From: Streptomyces asoensis
GTDB lineage: Bacteria; Actinomycetota; Actinomycetes; Streptomycetales; Streptomycetaceae
NCBI RefSeq assembly: GCF_013085465.1
Contig: NZ_CP049838.1
Coordinates: forward strand, 3,224,001 to 3,288,000
Direction: 5' to 3'
DNA: 64,000 bases
Shown here: piece by piece, positions 12,188-19,031 of the stretch
How positions within the stretch are numbered: position 1 is the first letter of the stretch
Layout: the number at the start of each line of letters is the position of its first letter
Notes under the pieces: generated by a model
Told to the model about the DNA's origin: nothing
Database searches by the model: none
Seen by the model: only the letters and a program-made list of their open reading frames with translations
Made by a program: the position numbers and the translations under genes

Positions 12188-13102
12188 ATGACGAAGGACA
12201 TACTCAGCGTCGCCGTTCTCGGCCCCGGCGGGGTGGGCGGCCTGCTCGCGGCCCTGCTGTCCCGCGCCGGCCACCGGGTGACCTGCCTGGCAGGCGAGCA
12301 GACGGCGGCGTCCCTGCGCGCCGACGGCATCCGCGTCCGCAGCACCCCGTTCGGCGACTTCACGGCCCGGGTCGCGGCGGACACCGAGCTGCGCGCGCCC
12401 GTCGACGCGGTGCTGATCACCGTCAAGCACACCGCCCTCGACGCGGCCCTGGCCCGGGTCCCCGCCTCGGCGCTCGGCGAGGACACCCTCCTCGTGCCGT
12501 TCCTGAACGGCGTCGAGCACCCGGCGGTCCTGCGCGCCCGGTACCGCCCGGACCGGGTCGCCCCGGCCGTCGTCCGGGTCGAGTCGACCCGGGTCGCGCC
12601 GGGCGTGATCGAGCACGGGAGCGGCTTCGCGGAGATCGACCTGACCGGCGACGCCGTGCCGCGCCCGAGCCTCGACGCGCTCGCGCGGGTGCTGGAGGCG
12701 GCCGGCCCGACCGTCCGGGTCCTGCCGGACGAGACGGCCGCCCTGTGGGCGAAGATGGCCTTCCTCGCGCCCTTCGCCCTGCTCACCACCCGGCACGGTC
12801 TGCCGCTGGGCGAGGTCCGCACCCGGCACCGCGAGGAACTGACCGCCCTGGTCGAGGAGACCGCCGCCGTCAGCCGCGCCTGCGGCGCCCCCGTCGACCC
12901 GGCCCAGGCACTCGCCCGCTACGACTCCTTCGCCCCCGGCACGAAGTCCTCCATGCAGCGGGACGCCGAGGCAGGGCGGCCCCTCGAACTCGACGCGATC
13001 GGCGGAGGGTTGCTGCGCGCGGCCGAGCGGCACGGGGTTCCGGTGCCGGTGGCCACGCGCCTGGTGCGGGAGTTGTTGTTGTTGGCGGACACTACCCGTT
13101 GA
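12188..13102 (+). CDS. 2-dehydropantoate 2-reductase family protein
   Basis: The 304-aa protein starts with SVAVLGPGGVGGLLAALLSRAG, the NADP-binding loop of the ketopantoate reductase family. Conserved equivalents of the E. coli PanE active site are visible: the Lys in ITVKHTALDAAL, the Asn in VPFLNGVEHP, the Lys in LWAKMAFLAPFALLTT and the Glu in RPLELDAIGGGL. It would reduce 2-dehydropantoate to pantoate for CoA, but many actinomycetes carry paralogues acting on other 2-oxoacids, so no symbol is given. Its TGA stop (13100-13102) falls exactly at the right end of the TnpB element, which supplies the stop. Confidence 0.88.
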   Translation: MTKDILSVAVLGPGGVGGLLAALLSRAGHRVTCLAGEQTAASLRADGIRVRSTPFGDFTARVAADTELRAPVDAVLITVKHTALDAALARVPASALGEDTLLVPFLNGVEHPAVLRARYRPDRVAPAVVRVESTRVAPGVIEHGSGFAEIDLTGDAVPRPSLDALARVLEAAGPTVRVLPDETAALWAKMAFLAPFALLTTRHGLPLGEVRTRHREELTALVEETAAVSRACGAPVDPAQALARYDSFAPGTKSSMQRDAEAGRPLELDAIGGGLLRAAERHGVPVPVATRLVRELLLLADTTR

Positions 13103-13260
13103 CATGCTCCTCGCCCTGAAGGGCGAGGATTCTGGCCTTCCTTGACTGGCTGCCGTGCCGCTACGCGGCACGGTTTCCGGTTGGGAATCCGTGGCTTCCT
13201 GTTTCTTCGCGCTGTGTCGGGATTGCTCCTGGTCTTACCGGCGCTCCGCAGGCCGATACC
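13099..13260 (-). ncRNA. Probable TnpB omega RNA (reRNA) scaffold
   Basis: In characterised TnpB elements the guide RNA overlaps the 3' end of tnpB and runs to the right end of the element. Here the matching stretch holds a strong hairpin CCGTGCCG/CGGCACGG (13153-13173) with the tnpB stop codon in its loop, then the terminal hairpin at 13109-13128. The guide would begin immediately outside, in the last codons of the reductase gene. The 5' limit is a guess. Confidence 0.5.
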
Positions 13261-14384
13261 GCCAGTCCGGCGGCCGTTTTCACGTTGATCGCGGCGTTGA
13301 TGTCCCGGTCGTGGACGGTGCCGCAGGCGGCACAGGTCCATTCCCGGATGTTGAGGGGTTTGGGCCCGTCCACGGCACCGCAGGCGTGGCAGGTCTGGGA
13401 GGTCGGTGTGAACCGGCCGATCTTGACCAGGGTGCGGCCGTACCGTTCTGCTTTGTATTCCAGCATGCTGATGAACGAGGACCATCCGGCGTCGTGCACG
13501 GACTTGGCCAGTCTGGTGCGGGCCAGTCCCGCCACCGACAGGTCCTCCACGGCGATCCCTTGGTTCTCGGAGATCAGCTTCGTGGAGAGCTGGTGGTGGA
13601 ACTCACGGCGTGCGTCAGCAACTTTGGCGTGAGCGCGGGCGACCTTCAGGCGGGCTTTGGCCCGGTTCTTCGATCCCTTCTGCTTGCGGGACAGCTCCTT
13701 CTGGGTCTTCTTCAGCTTCTTCTCCGCGCGCCGCAGGAAGCGCGGGGAGTCGATCTTCGTGCCGTCGGAGAGGACCGCGAAGTGGGTGAGGCCGAGATCG
13801 ATGCCGATGATGCGGTCGGTCTCCGGCATCCGAGCCTTGTCGGCGTCCGGGTCGGTGTCGATGACGAAGGAGGCGAAATATCTGCCGGCCGCGTCCCTGA
13901 TGACGGTGACGGAGGTCGGGACGGCGGGCAGGGTGCGGGACCATTTCACCTTCACCGCGCCGATCTTCGGCAGGCTCAGACGGCCACTACCGGTGATGCT
14001 CCAGCGGGCGTTGGCGGTGAACCGGACCGACTGCCGGGCGTCCTTGCGAGACTTGAAACGGGGCGGGCCTGTTTTCGGCCCCTTCCGAGCGCCCTTGAGA
14101 GAGGCGAAGAAGTTGCGGTAGGCGCTCTCGGCGTCCCGCAGGGACTGCTGGAGCACCACCGCGGAGACCTCACCCAGCCAGGACCGCTCGGCAGTCCGTT
14201 TCGCCTCCGTGATCAGCCGCGTTGACAGCTGACCGGCCGTCGGGAAAGGCTGCCCGGCCTTACGGGCGTCCTCGCGGGCACGCACCGCGTCGTTGAACAC
14301 AACACGGGCGCACCCGAACGCCCGGGCCAGCGCGGCCTGCTGAGTGGCGTCGGGGTACAACCTGAAGGCGTACCGCAGCTGCAT
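13161..14384 (-). CDS. tnpB: RNA-guided endonuclease TnpB (IS200/IS605 family)
   Basis: The 407-aa protein from MQLRYAFRLYPDA has the full TnpB layout: N-terminal OrfB_IS605 HTH region (ALARAFGCARVVFNDAVRARED), WED/REC parts, and a split RuvC domain. RuvC-I is IIGIDLGLTHFAV (Asp196), RuvC-II is IAVEDLSVAGL (Glu280), the zinc finger is TCHACG...TCAACG, and RuvC-III is HDRDINAAINV (Asp361). All catalytic and zinc residues are intact, so it should be an active nuclease guided by the adjoining omega RNA. GTG 14393 (three codons earlier) is an alternative start; no clear RBS is seen for either. The gene is full length, unlike many decayed copies. Confidence 0.9.
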   Translation of the reverse strand: MQLRYAFRLYPDATQQAALARAFGCARVVFNDAVRAREDARKAGQPFPTAGQLSTRLITEAKRTAERSWLGEVSAVVLQQSLRDAESAYRNFFASLKGARKGPKTGPPRFKSRKDARQSVRFTANARWSITGSGRLSLPKIGAVKVKWSRTLPAVPTSVTVIRDAAGRYFASFVIDTDPDADKARMPETDRIIGIDLGLTHFAVLSDGTKIDSPRFLRRAEKKLKKTQKELSRKQKGSKNRAKARLKVARAHAKVADARREFHHQLSTKLISENQGIAVEDLSVAGLARTRLAKSVHDAGWSSFISMLEYKAERYGRTLVKIGRFTPTSQTCHACGAVDGPKPLNIREWTCAACGTVHDRDINAAINVKTAAGLAVSACGAPVRPGAIPTQREETGSHGFPTGNRAA

Positions 14385-14514
14385 GACGATCACACTAGGC
14401 ACGTCGAACCCGCGTCGCCACCGGGAACGTGTGAACGATCCGTCACCGTCGCGAGCAGTCCGGCTCCGCCGCAACGAGACCGCAACGCTCCGCGTCGCAA
14501 CCACAAGATTCGCT

Positions 14515-15087
14515 TCACCCCCGGCCTGAAGGCCGGTGCACTGCGCATGATGTCCGGTAGCCGGTCGACCCGGTGCGCAGGTCGACGTACCAGTCGTTGG
14601 ATCGGATCGGGTTCCCCTTCGGGTACTCGAAGTCGGCCTGCCCGAGCAGGGTGAACCCGGCCTTGCGGCACACTCCGTTGGACGCGGCGTGCTCCACCTT
14701 GGGGAATGCGTGCAGGGCCGGGTGGCCGCCGTGTCCGGCCCGCTGCCGTACGACGTCGACGAGCGCCCGGGCCGCCGTCGCGGCGAGCCCTCTGCCCTGG
14801 AACTCGGGCAGGATCCCCCAGCCCGTCTCCCACACCTGCTCGCCCCGCCAGTCGCGCTCCCAGTACCCGATCGAGCCGACGGTCTCGCCGGTGTCCGCGA
14901 GCGTGACCCGGTACATGCGCCCGGCGAACGGCTCGACATAGCGCCGATGCCGGTCGGCGAGTTCCTCCTCGCTCTCCGGCCCGCCCAACTGCTCCGTCAT
15001 CGCGGGGCTGTTGGCCCGCTGGAGCAGCCAGAAGTCGCCCTCCGCCCAGGGCACCAACCGCACCTGTTCCAAATCGCGTTCATCCAT
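14515..15087 (-). CDS. GNAT family N-acetyltransferase
   Basis: The 190-aa protein begins MDERDLEQVRLVPWAEGDF (ATG 15087, weak AGGG upstream). It is a RimJ/RimL-like GNAT: VTLADTGETVGSIGYWERDW, the acyl-CoA loop WGILPEFQGRGLAATAARAL (Q-G-R-G-L-A) and SNGVCRKAGFTLLGQADFEYP. The conserved protein seems to end near IRSNDWYVDLR; the remaining ~20 residues are encoded by the junction and the left end of the TnpB element, so the native stop was probably displaced by the insertion. The core fold looks complete and the enzyme is probably still functional. Confidence 0.85.
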   Translation of the reverse strand: MDERDLEQVRLVPWAEGDFWLLQRANSPAMTEQLGGPESEEELADRHRRYVEPFAGRMYRVTLADTGETVGSIGYWERDWRGEQVWETGWGILPEFQGRGLAATAARALVDVVRQRAGHGGHPALHAFPKVEHAASNGVCRKAGFTLLGQADFEYPKGNPIRSNDWYVDLRTGSTGYRTSCAVHRPSGRG

Positions 15088-15198
15088 GCGCGTCACCCTA
15101 GGGCCAGGGTCCGACACCGGCGGTGGCCCGCCGTCGTGCGAGGCTGCGGGGAGGAACCAGTCAGCACCCCCACCGTGGGTGGGGGGGAGGGAAAACCA

Positions 15199-15609
15199 GT
15201 GATCAGCCCCGCTCCGCACGGCCCGCGCTCCGTGCCCCCGGTACTCGCCTACGACGGGGACTGCGGCTTCTGCCAGGCGTCCGTCGACCGTATCCGCGAC
15301 CTCGCCGCACCGGCGCTGGAAGCGGTTCCGTGGCAGTTCCTGCCCGCGGAGTCGACCGCGCCGCATCTCGAACGGCTGGACCGGGAGGTGTTGTTGCTGC
15401 GTGGCGGCACGGTCCTCGCGGGCGGGGCCGACGCGCTGGCCCGCTGGCTCGCCACCTCGCCGTCCGCCGCGTACCGCACGCTCTCCGCCGTCCTCCGGCT
15501 GCCCGGCGTCCGGGTCTGCGCCCGCGTGGTCTACCGCTGGGTGTCGCGCAACCGTCACCGCCTGCCCGGCGCCACCCCGGCGTGCGCGGTCCCGCCGCGC
15601 GGCGAGTGA
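15199..15609 (+). CDS. DCC-family thiol-disulfide oxidoreductase (DUF393)
   Basis: GTG 15199 follows GGGAGGG at good spacing (136 aa). The family signature VLAYDGDCGFCQASVD holds the D-x-D-C-x-x-C thioredoxin-like active site; RLDREVLLLRGGTVLAGGADAL and a C-terminal RVVYRWVSRNRHRLPG complete the DUF393 pattern. It is a small cytosolic protein expected to exchange thiols and disulfides. Its TGA overlaps the GTG of the next gene (GTGA), so the two are translationally coupled. Confidence 0.9.
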   Translation: MISPAPHGPRSVPPVLAYDGDCGFCQASVDRIRDLAAPALEAVPWQFLPAESTAPHLERLDREVLLLRGGTVLAGGADALARWLATSPSAAYRTLSAVLRLPGVRVCARVVYRWVSRNRHRLPGATPACAVPPRGE

Positions 15610-16457
15610 GGCCCCTCGTGCGTCGTCGCGTCCCGACCTGCGTCCTCACCCACGCGGACCCGCCCGCCCTCGCCGACGGTCACGCCGTCGACCGTTACGT
15701 CGAGATCGGCTCGCTCACCAAGGTCGTCACGGGCACGGCGCTGACCCGGATGGCCGCGGCCGGGGTGCTCGCGCTCGACGACCCGGTCGAACGGTGGCTG
15801 CCCGAAGCCCCCGCGACCGGGATCACTCTCCTGCACCTGGCGCGGCACACCTCCGGCCTCCCGCGGCTGCCACCGGGCCGCCTCCCGCCCCGGGACCCGT
15901 ACGCGGCGTTCGACCACTCCGCGCTGCACGCGCTGCTCCCCGGCCTGGACACGCTCGCCACCCGGCCCCCGGGCCAGGAGGAGGAGTACTCCAACCTCGG
16001 GTACGCCGTCCTGGGAGCGGCCTTGGCCGCCGCGGCCGCCACGACCTACGAGGAACTGGTGACCGCGTACGTGCTGCGTCCGCTGGACATCACGGAGATG
16101 ACCGCGCGCCCCGTCCCGGCACGCCGGCTGCCTGCCCCGGGCCTGTTCGGCAGGCCGCGCAGGCCGTGGACGATGGACGGCGCGATGCTCCCGGCGGGCG
16201 GGCTGTGGGCCACGCCCCGCGCGGTGGCCGACCTGGTCGTCCGGCTGCTGGTGGAACGCCGACTGGGGGACCCCGCGCCCACCTGGGCGACGGCCGGTCC
16301 GCTGCGCTGGCACAACGGGGCGACACGCCACGCCTCGCTCTTCACCGGGGCGACGGCGGACGGCAGTTGGGTGGTCGTCCACCGCCTCAACGCCGACCCG
16401 GACGGCACGGACCAGCTGGGCGTCGCCGTCCTCGAACGGAGCCGGACGGACACCTGA
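15606..16457 (+). CDS. Serine hydrolase, beta-lactamase/class C-like
   Basis: The GTG at 15606 overlaps the stop of the DCC gene by 4 nt. The 283-aa protein shows the penicillin-binding fold motifs: GSLTKVVTG (S-x-x-K), EYSNLGY (Y-x-N) and WHNGATRHASLF (H-x-G in place of K-T-G). No signal peptide is visible, and the region before S-x-x-K is only about 33 residues, shorter than the ~60 usual in this family, so it may be a minimal or slightly N-truncated enzyme. It is probably an esterase or peptidase of the beta-lactamase superfamily with unknown substrate. Confidence 0.87.
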   Translation: MRPLVRRRVPTCVLTHADPPALADGHAVDRYVEIGSLTKVVTGTALTRMAAAGVLALDDPVERWLPEAPATGITLLHLARHTSGLPRLPPGRLPPRDPYAAFDHSALHALLPGLDTLATRPPGQEEEYSNLGYAVLGAALAAAAATTYEELVTAYVLRPLDITEMTARPVPARRLPAPGLFGRPRRPWTMDGAMLPAGGLWATPRAVADLVVRLLVERRLGDPAPTWATAGPLRWHNGATRHASLFTGATADGSWVVVHRLNADPDGTDQLGVAVLERSRTDT

Positions 16458-16474
16458 GACCCACCCGAGAACAA

Positions 16475-16490
16475 TCGAACGTACGTTCAC
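16475..16490. promoter_or_regulatory. LexA (SOS) box
   Basis: TCGAACGTACGTTCAC contains the perfect palindrome GAAC-GTAC-GTTC, an exact match to the actinobacterial LexA core GAAC-N4-GTTC with TC in front. It lies 56 bp before the start of the small gene at 16546. Confidence 0.7.
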
Positions 16491-16522
16491 AGGAACACCC
16501 CGAAGGAGCTCGCCACCCAAAT

Positions 16523-16538
16523 TCGAACAGGCGTACCA
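16523..16538. promoter_or_regulatory. Second, imperfect LexA-like box at the promoter
   Basis: TCGAACAGGCGTACCA matches GAAC-N4-GTTC with one mismatch in the second half-site. It overlaps a possible -10 (TACCAT) whose start point would coincide with the GTG at 16546, so LexA bound here would block transcription. Confidence 0.45.
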
Positions 16539-16545
16539 TTGCCGC

Positions 16546-16890
16546 GTGGCTACGACCTATGACTTTCCCAGCGACCTGCGCGCCGGTCAGGAGGAGCTGC
16601 ATCAGGTCAGGGCCGAGCTGTCGGCCCTGCTGAAGCGGCTTCCCTGGTCGGTCGAGCCCCTGGACGGCTTCAGTGACGACGCGGGCTGGCGCAAGACCGA
16701 ACGCCCCGCGTCCCCCGGCTGGACGGCCGACGAGCAGGCCGAGGTGGAGAAGCTCCGGCAGCGGGAGCACGAGCTCGCGGTGTTCGTGACCTGCCACCGC
16801 TTCTGGGCGGAGGTCGCGGCCCCGGACCGGGTGGCAGCCCGCATGAGCCTCAAACACACCCACGAGCCCCCACCGGGGGACGGCGGCTAG
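16546..16890 (+). CDS. Conserved small protein of unknown function, probably SOS-regulated
   Basis: The 114-aa protein starts at GTG 16546, with no ribosome binding site, so its mRNA is probably leaderless. It has no membrane segment. The centre is charged and helical (TADEQAEVEKLRQREHELAVFVTCHRFWAEV), and WSVEPLDGFSD and GWRKTERPASPGWTADE look like conserved surface motifs. I do not recognise a named domain. The one perfect and one imperfect LexA box directly in front suggest induction by DNA damage, so a role in the damage response is plausible but unproven. Confidence 0.72.
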   Translation: MATTYDFPSDLRAGQEELHQVRAELSALLKRLPWSVEPLDGFSDDAGWRKTERPASPGWTADEQAEVEKLRQREHELAVFVTCHRFWAEVAAPDRVAARMSLKHTHEPPPGDGG

Positions 16891-17254
16891 CCAGCCGGCC
16901 GAGCCGGTCCCATCCCGACTCACGGGACAGGACCGCCATGACACTCGGCTTCAGGAAGCCGATCCCTGCCGACGCCTCCGACCGAGGGCCGCGAGACGAC
17001 GTACAGCGGGTCGCGCGACGGCTGGGTCGAGGCCGCGAAGAAGCCCGTCCCAGGCACCCTGAAGGAGCAGCCGCGCGACTGTCCCAGCCCGCTGTCACAC
17101 CCTCAGAGCAGGACGGCCACAGAGCCCCGCCGAAATCCCCCCGGCAGGGCCCTTATTTAACACGATCGGGTGATCTTTCCGGTTCTGCCGCAACCGCACA
17201 GCACCCGCACCAGTCACACACCAGCAATACGCAGACGATCCCTCGGGGGAACAC
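16891..17254. other. Intergenic region with a possible gene remnant
   Basis: No intact gene is seen. On the plus strand 16981-17100 keeps Streptomyces-like codon use and reads TTYSGSRDGWVEAAKKPV, reminiscent of a short conserved protein such as DUF397, but it has no start, no ribosome binding site and neighbouring frames interrupt it. It may be a decayed gene. The last 60 bases hold the GGGGGAA binding site of the next gene. Confidence 0.35.
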
Positions 17255-17872
17255 GTGAGCCAGCAGTATCCGCCGCACCAGCCACACCAGCCCGGATGGG
17301 AAGGCTCTCAACCCCCGGCAGGCTTCCCTCTGCCGCCGAAGAAGAACAACGTCGGCAAGTTCATCGGGCTCGGCTGCGCCGGCATCATCGGCCTGTTCAT
17401 CGTGATCGGCATCATCGGCGCGATCACCGGCACTGGCGGCAGCAGTGACGAGACCGGCAGTTCCACCGACTCGACACCGGCGGCTTCCTCTCCCAAGAGC
17501 GAACGGCCTGCCGCCGCCGGCGACCCGAGCGAGGCCGCGAAGAGCGAGGCCAAGACCGAGAAACCGAAGAAGAAGGTCGTCACCTTCAAGGTGTGGGGCG
17601 CCGCCCCCGCCGGCGCGCTGGGCCCGCTCGACATCACCTACGGCTCGGACAGCGACAACCGCAAGGGCACTTTCAAGAACGGCAAGTTCGAGGCCACATT
17701 GCCCCTGGACGACGACGCGATGTACTACAACGTGATGGCCCAGCTCCAGGGCTCGGGAGACATCAACTGCTCGGTCACGGTCGACGGCCACACCGAGAAG
17801 GGCCATGCGTCCGGCGGCTACAACATCTGTAACGCGCAGGCCAACGCCGGACTCCTCGGCGGCTGGGACTGA
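17255..17872 (+). CDS. MmpS-like membrane protein
   Basis: GTG 17255 is preceded by GGGGGAA (205 aa). The N-terminus is Pro/Gln-rich and cytoplasmic, followed by KKNNVGKFIGLGCAGIIGLF and more hydrophobic residues forming one TM helix (~31-57), an extracellular Ser/Ala/Lys-rich linker (~60-105), and a beta-rich C-domain: VTFKVWGAAPAGALGPLDITYGSD...YNVMAQLQGSGDINCSVTVDG...ASGGYNICNAQ. The two Cys in CSV and ICN match the disulfide of the MmpS C-terminal domain. In mycobacteria MmpS proteins assist MmpL lipid exporters; no MmpL gene is nearby here, so the partner is unknown. Confidence 0.8.
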   Translation: MSQQYPPHQPHQPGWEGSQPPAGFPLPPKKNNVGKFIGLGCAGIIGLFIVIGIIGAITGTGGSSDETGSSTDSTPAASSPKSERPAAAGDPSEAAKSEAKTEKPKKKVVTFKVWGAAPAGALGPLDITYGSDSDNRKGTFKNGKFEATLPLDDDAMYYNVMAQLQGSGDINCSVTVDGHTEKGHASGGYNICNAQANAGLLGGWD

Positions 17873-18181
17873 CGGAGCCACGCCCGGACCGGAGCCCTCG
17901 GAAGCCACCTTGGCCCCCGGGGGCTCTTGCATTCACCCAACACGTCCGCGCAGACCACACCCCGATCACTCAAGCCATGCGGATTGCCTCTGGCCGCTCC
18001 CCTGCGCGAGCCTCCCACCAGCCCGGCCGATCCCCCCCCGGCCTGGGCTTCGCGCGCCCTGAGGTGACCGGCGTCCGTCGGTGAAATTGCACGAACCCGC
18101 AGACCTCAAGTCGGCCTGGACAGCGTGACCTTGAGGTGGCGGGCTCCGACACACAGCCCTCGGTGATTGAGGTGATGCCGT
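17873..18181. other. Intergenic region at the edge of the accessory patch
   Basis: A weak hairpin (GAGCCC 17892-17897 with GGGCTC 17921-17926) follows the MmpS-like gene. Further right, ACCTCAAG and CTTGAGGT around 18103-18141 form an 8-bp inverted repeat about 20 bases apart, a possible operator before the 42-aa ORF. No convincing gene was found. Confidence 0.4.
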
Positions 18182-18310
18182 ATGTCCAAAAACCGTAGTG
18201 CCCTCACCGCCATTCCCCAAGAGTCGAAATCGCGATGGGGTGTTCTGCTTGCCGGGCTCTCCGCTCGGGCGAACGCCGCCCGCCTGATACGCGAGTTCGT
18301 CCAGCACTGA
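18182..18310 (+). CDS. Small basic protein, 42 aa, unknown
   Basis: ATG 18182 is preceded by GAGGTG at 7-8 nt and the frame ends at TGA 18308. The protein begins MSKNRSALTAIPQESKSRWG and continues with a hydrophobic-to-amphipathic stretch (VLLAGLSARANAARLIREF). A strong 11-bp terminator hairpin begins four bases after the stop, which supports a real transcription unit. I know no homologue. It could be a small regulator or peptide of the former mobile element. Confidence 0.5.
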   Translation: MSKNRSALTAIPQESKSRWGVLLAGLSARANAARLIREFVQH

Positions 18311-18313
18311 AAA

Positions 18314-18340
18314 CGGCCCCCGCCGCTGCGGTGGGGGCCG
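18314..18340 (+). terminator. Strong hairpin terminator after the 42-aa ORF
   Basis: CGGCCCCCGCC (18314-18324) pairs with GGTGGGGGCCG (18330-18340) over 11 bp with a 5-nt loop and is followed by a short CTTGGTC stretch. It directly follows the small ORF stop and lies before the HAD start. Confidence 0.75.
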
Positions 18341-18368
18341 CTTGGTCAGCCTGGATATCGTCGTCCGC

Positions 18369-19031
18369 ATGATTCGCGCTGTGATCTTCGACGTCGGCGA
18401 GTGCCTCGTAGACGAGACCACCGAGTACGGCACCTGGGCCGACTGGCTCCAGGTGCCTCGCCACACCTTCCACGCCATGTTCGGAGCGGTCATCGCCCAA
18501 GGCCGCGACTACCGAGAGACCTTCCAGGAGTTTCGGCCCGGATTCGACCTGTACGCCGAGCGTGAGCGCCGCGCCGAGGCCGGGAAGCCGGAGACGTTCG
18601 GGGAGGCAGACCTGTACCCGGACGTCCGCGACACGTTGGCGGCCCTGCGCGCGGACGGCCTGTGGCTGGGCATCGCCGGGAACCAGACCGTGAGGGCGGG
18701 GAAGATCCTGCGCGAGCTGTTCGCGCCGGACGTCGACCTGATCGGCACCTCCGACGACTGGGGCGCTTCGAAGCCTGACCGTGCCTTCTTCGACCGCGTC
18801 GCCGAGGTCGTCCCCGCACAGGTTGACGAGATGCTGTACGTCGGCGACCGCGTCGACAACGACATCCGCCCGGCCGCCGCGGCAGGGATGCACACTGCCC
18901 TTGTGCGCCGCGGCCCCTGGGCAACGATCCAGTGGCACATCGAAGAAGCCGAGGCGCTTCCCACCTTCCGGGTGGAAAGCCTCCTCGAGTTGTCCCCTCG
19001 GCTCGCCCGCTTCAACGAGCGAGCGCGCTGA
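18369..19031 (+). CDS. HAD-superfamily hydrolase (HAD-IA type)
   Basis: The start MIRAVIFDVGECLVDE (ATG 18369, 220 aa) has no obvious RBS. Motif I is VIFDVGECL, in which the second Asp of the canonical DxDxT is replaced (D-V-G-E), as seen in some HAD-IA members; motif II is GIAGNQT, motif III the Lys in ASKPDRAFFDR, and motif IV VGDRVDNDIRPA. The cap lies between residues 15 and 90. It is likely a small-molecule phosphatase. Its last 20 bases overlap the convergent regulator remnant at 19012. The same HAD and XRE-type genes often travel together on Streptomyces integrated elements. Confidence 0.85.
   Translation: MIRAVIFDVGECLVDETTEYGTWADWLQVPRHTFHAMFGAVIAQGRDYRETFQEFRPGFDLYAERERRAEAGKPETFGEADLYPDVRDTLAALRADGLWLGIAGNQTVRAGKILRELFAPDVDLIGTSDDWGASKPDRAFFDRVAEVVPAQVDEMLYVGDRVDNDIRPAAAAGMHTALVRRGPWATIQWHIEEAEALPTFRVESLLELSPRLARFNERAR

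Larger units (their letters stand above)
13099..14550 (-). mobile_element. IS200/IS605-type element carrying only tnpB (IS1341-like)
   Basis: A single tnpB gene is flanked by two subterminal hairpins of the same style: CCTCGCCC-TGAA-GGGCGAGG at 13109-13128 (right end, 3' of tnpB) and CCGGCC-TGAA-GGCCGG at 14521-14536 (left end, 5' of tnpB). The right end terminates in minus-strand ATGTCAA. No TnpA (Y1 transposase) is present, so movement would need one in trans. The element lies exactly between the stop of the reductase gene and the 3' end of the GNAT gene, whose last codons read into the left end. The left boundary is approximate. Confidence 0.78.

Noticed and set aside
13109..14536. Hairpins flanking tnpB considered as tRNA or terminator
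   Set aside because: They have identical style at both ends of one gene and match IS200/IS605 subterminal hairpins better.
17873..18181. Search for a copy of the tRNA-Val 3' end as attachment site
   Set aside because: I did not find the GGTTCGAA-type segment or a long match to 20857-20890 here, so no att site is claimed.
18369..18400. HAD gene considered inactive because the second motif I Asp is missing
   Set aside because: The first Asp (nucleophile) and the other motifs remain, and D-x-G variants occur in the family, so inactivity is not supported.
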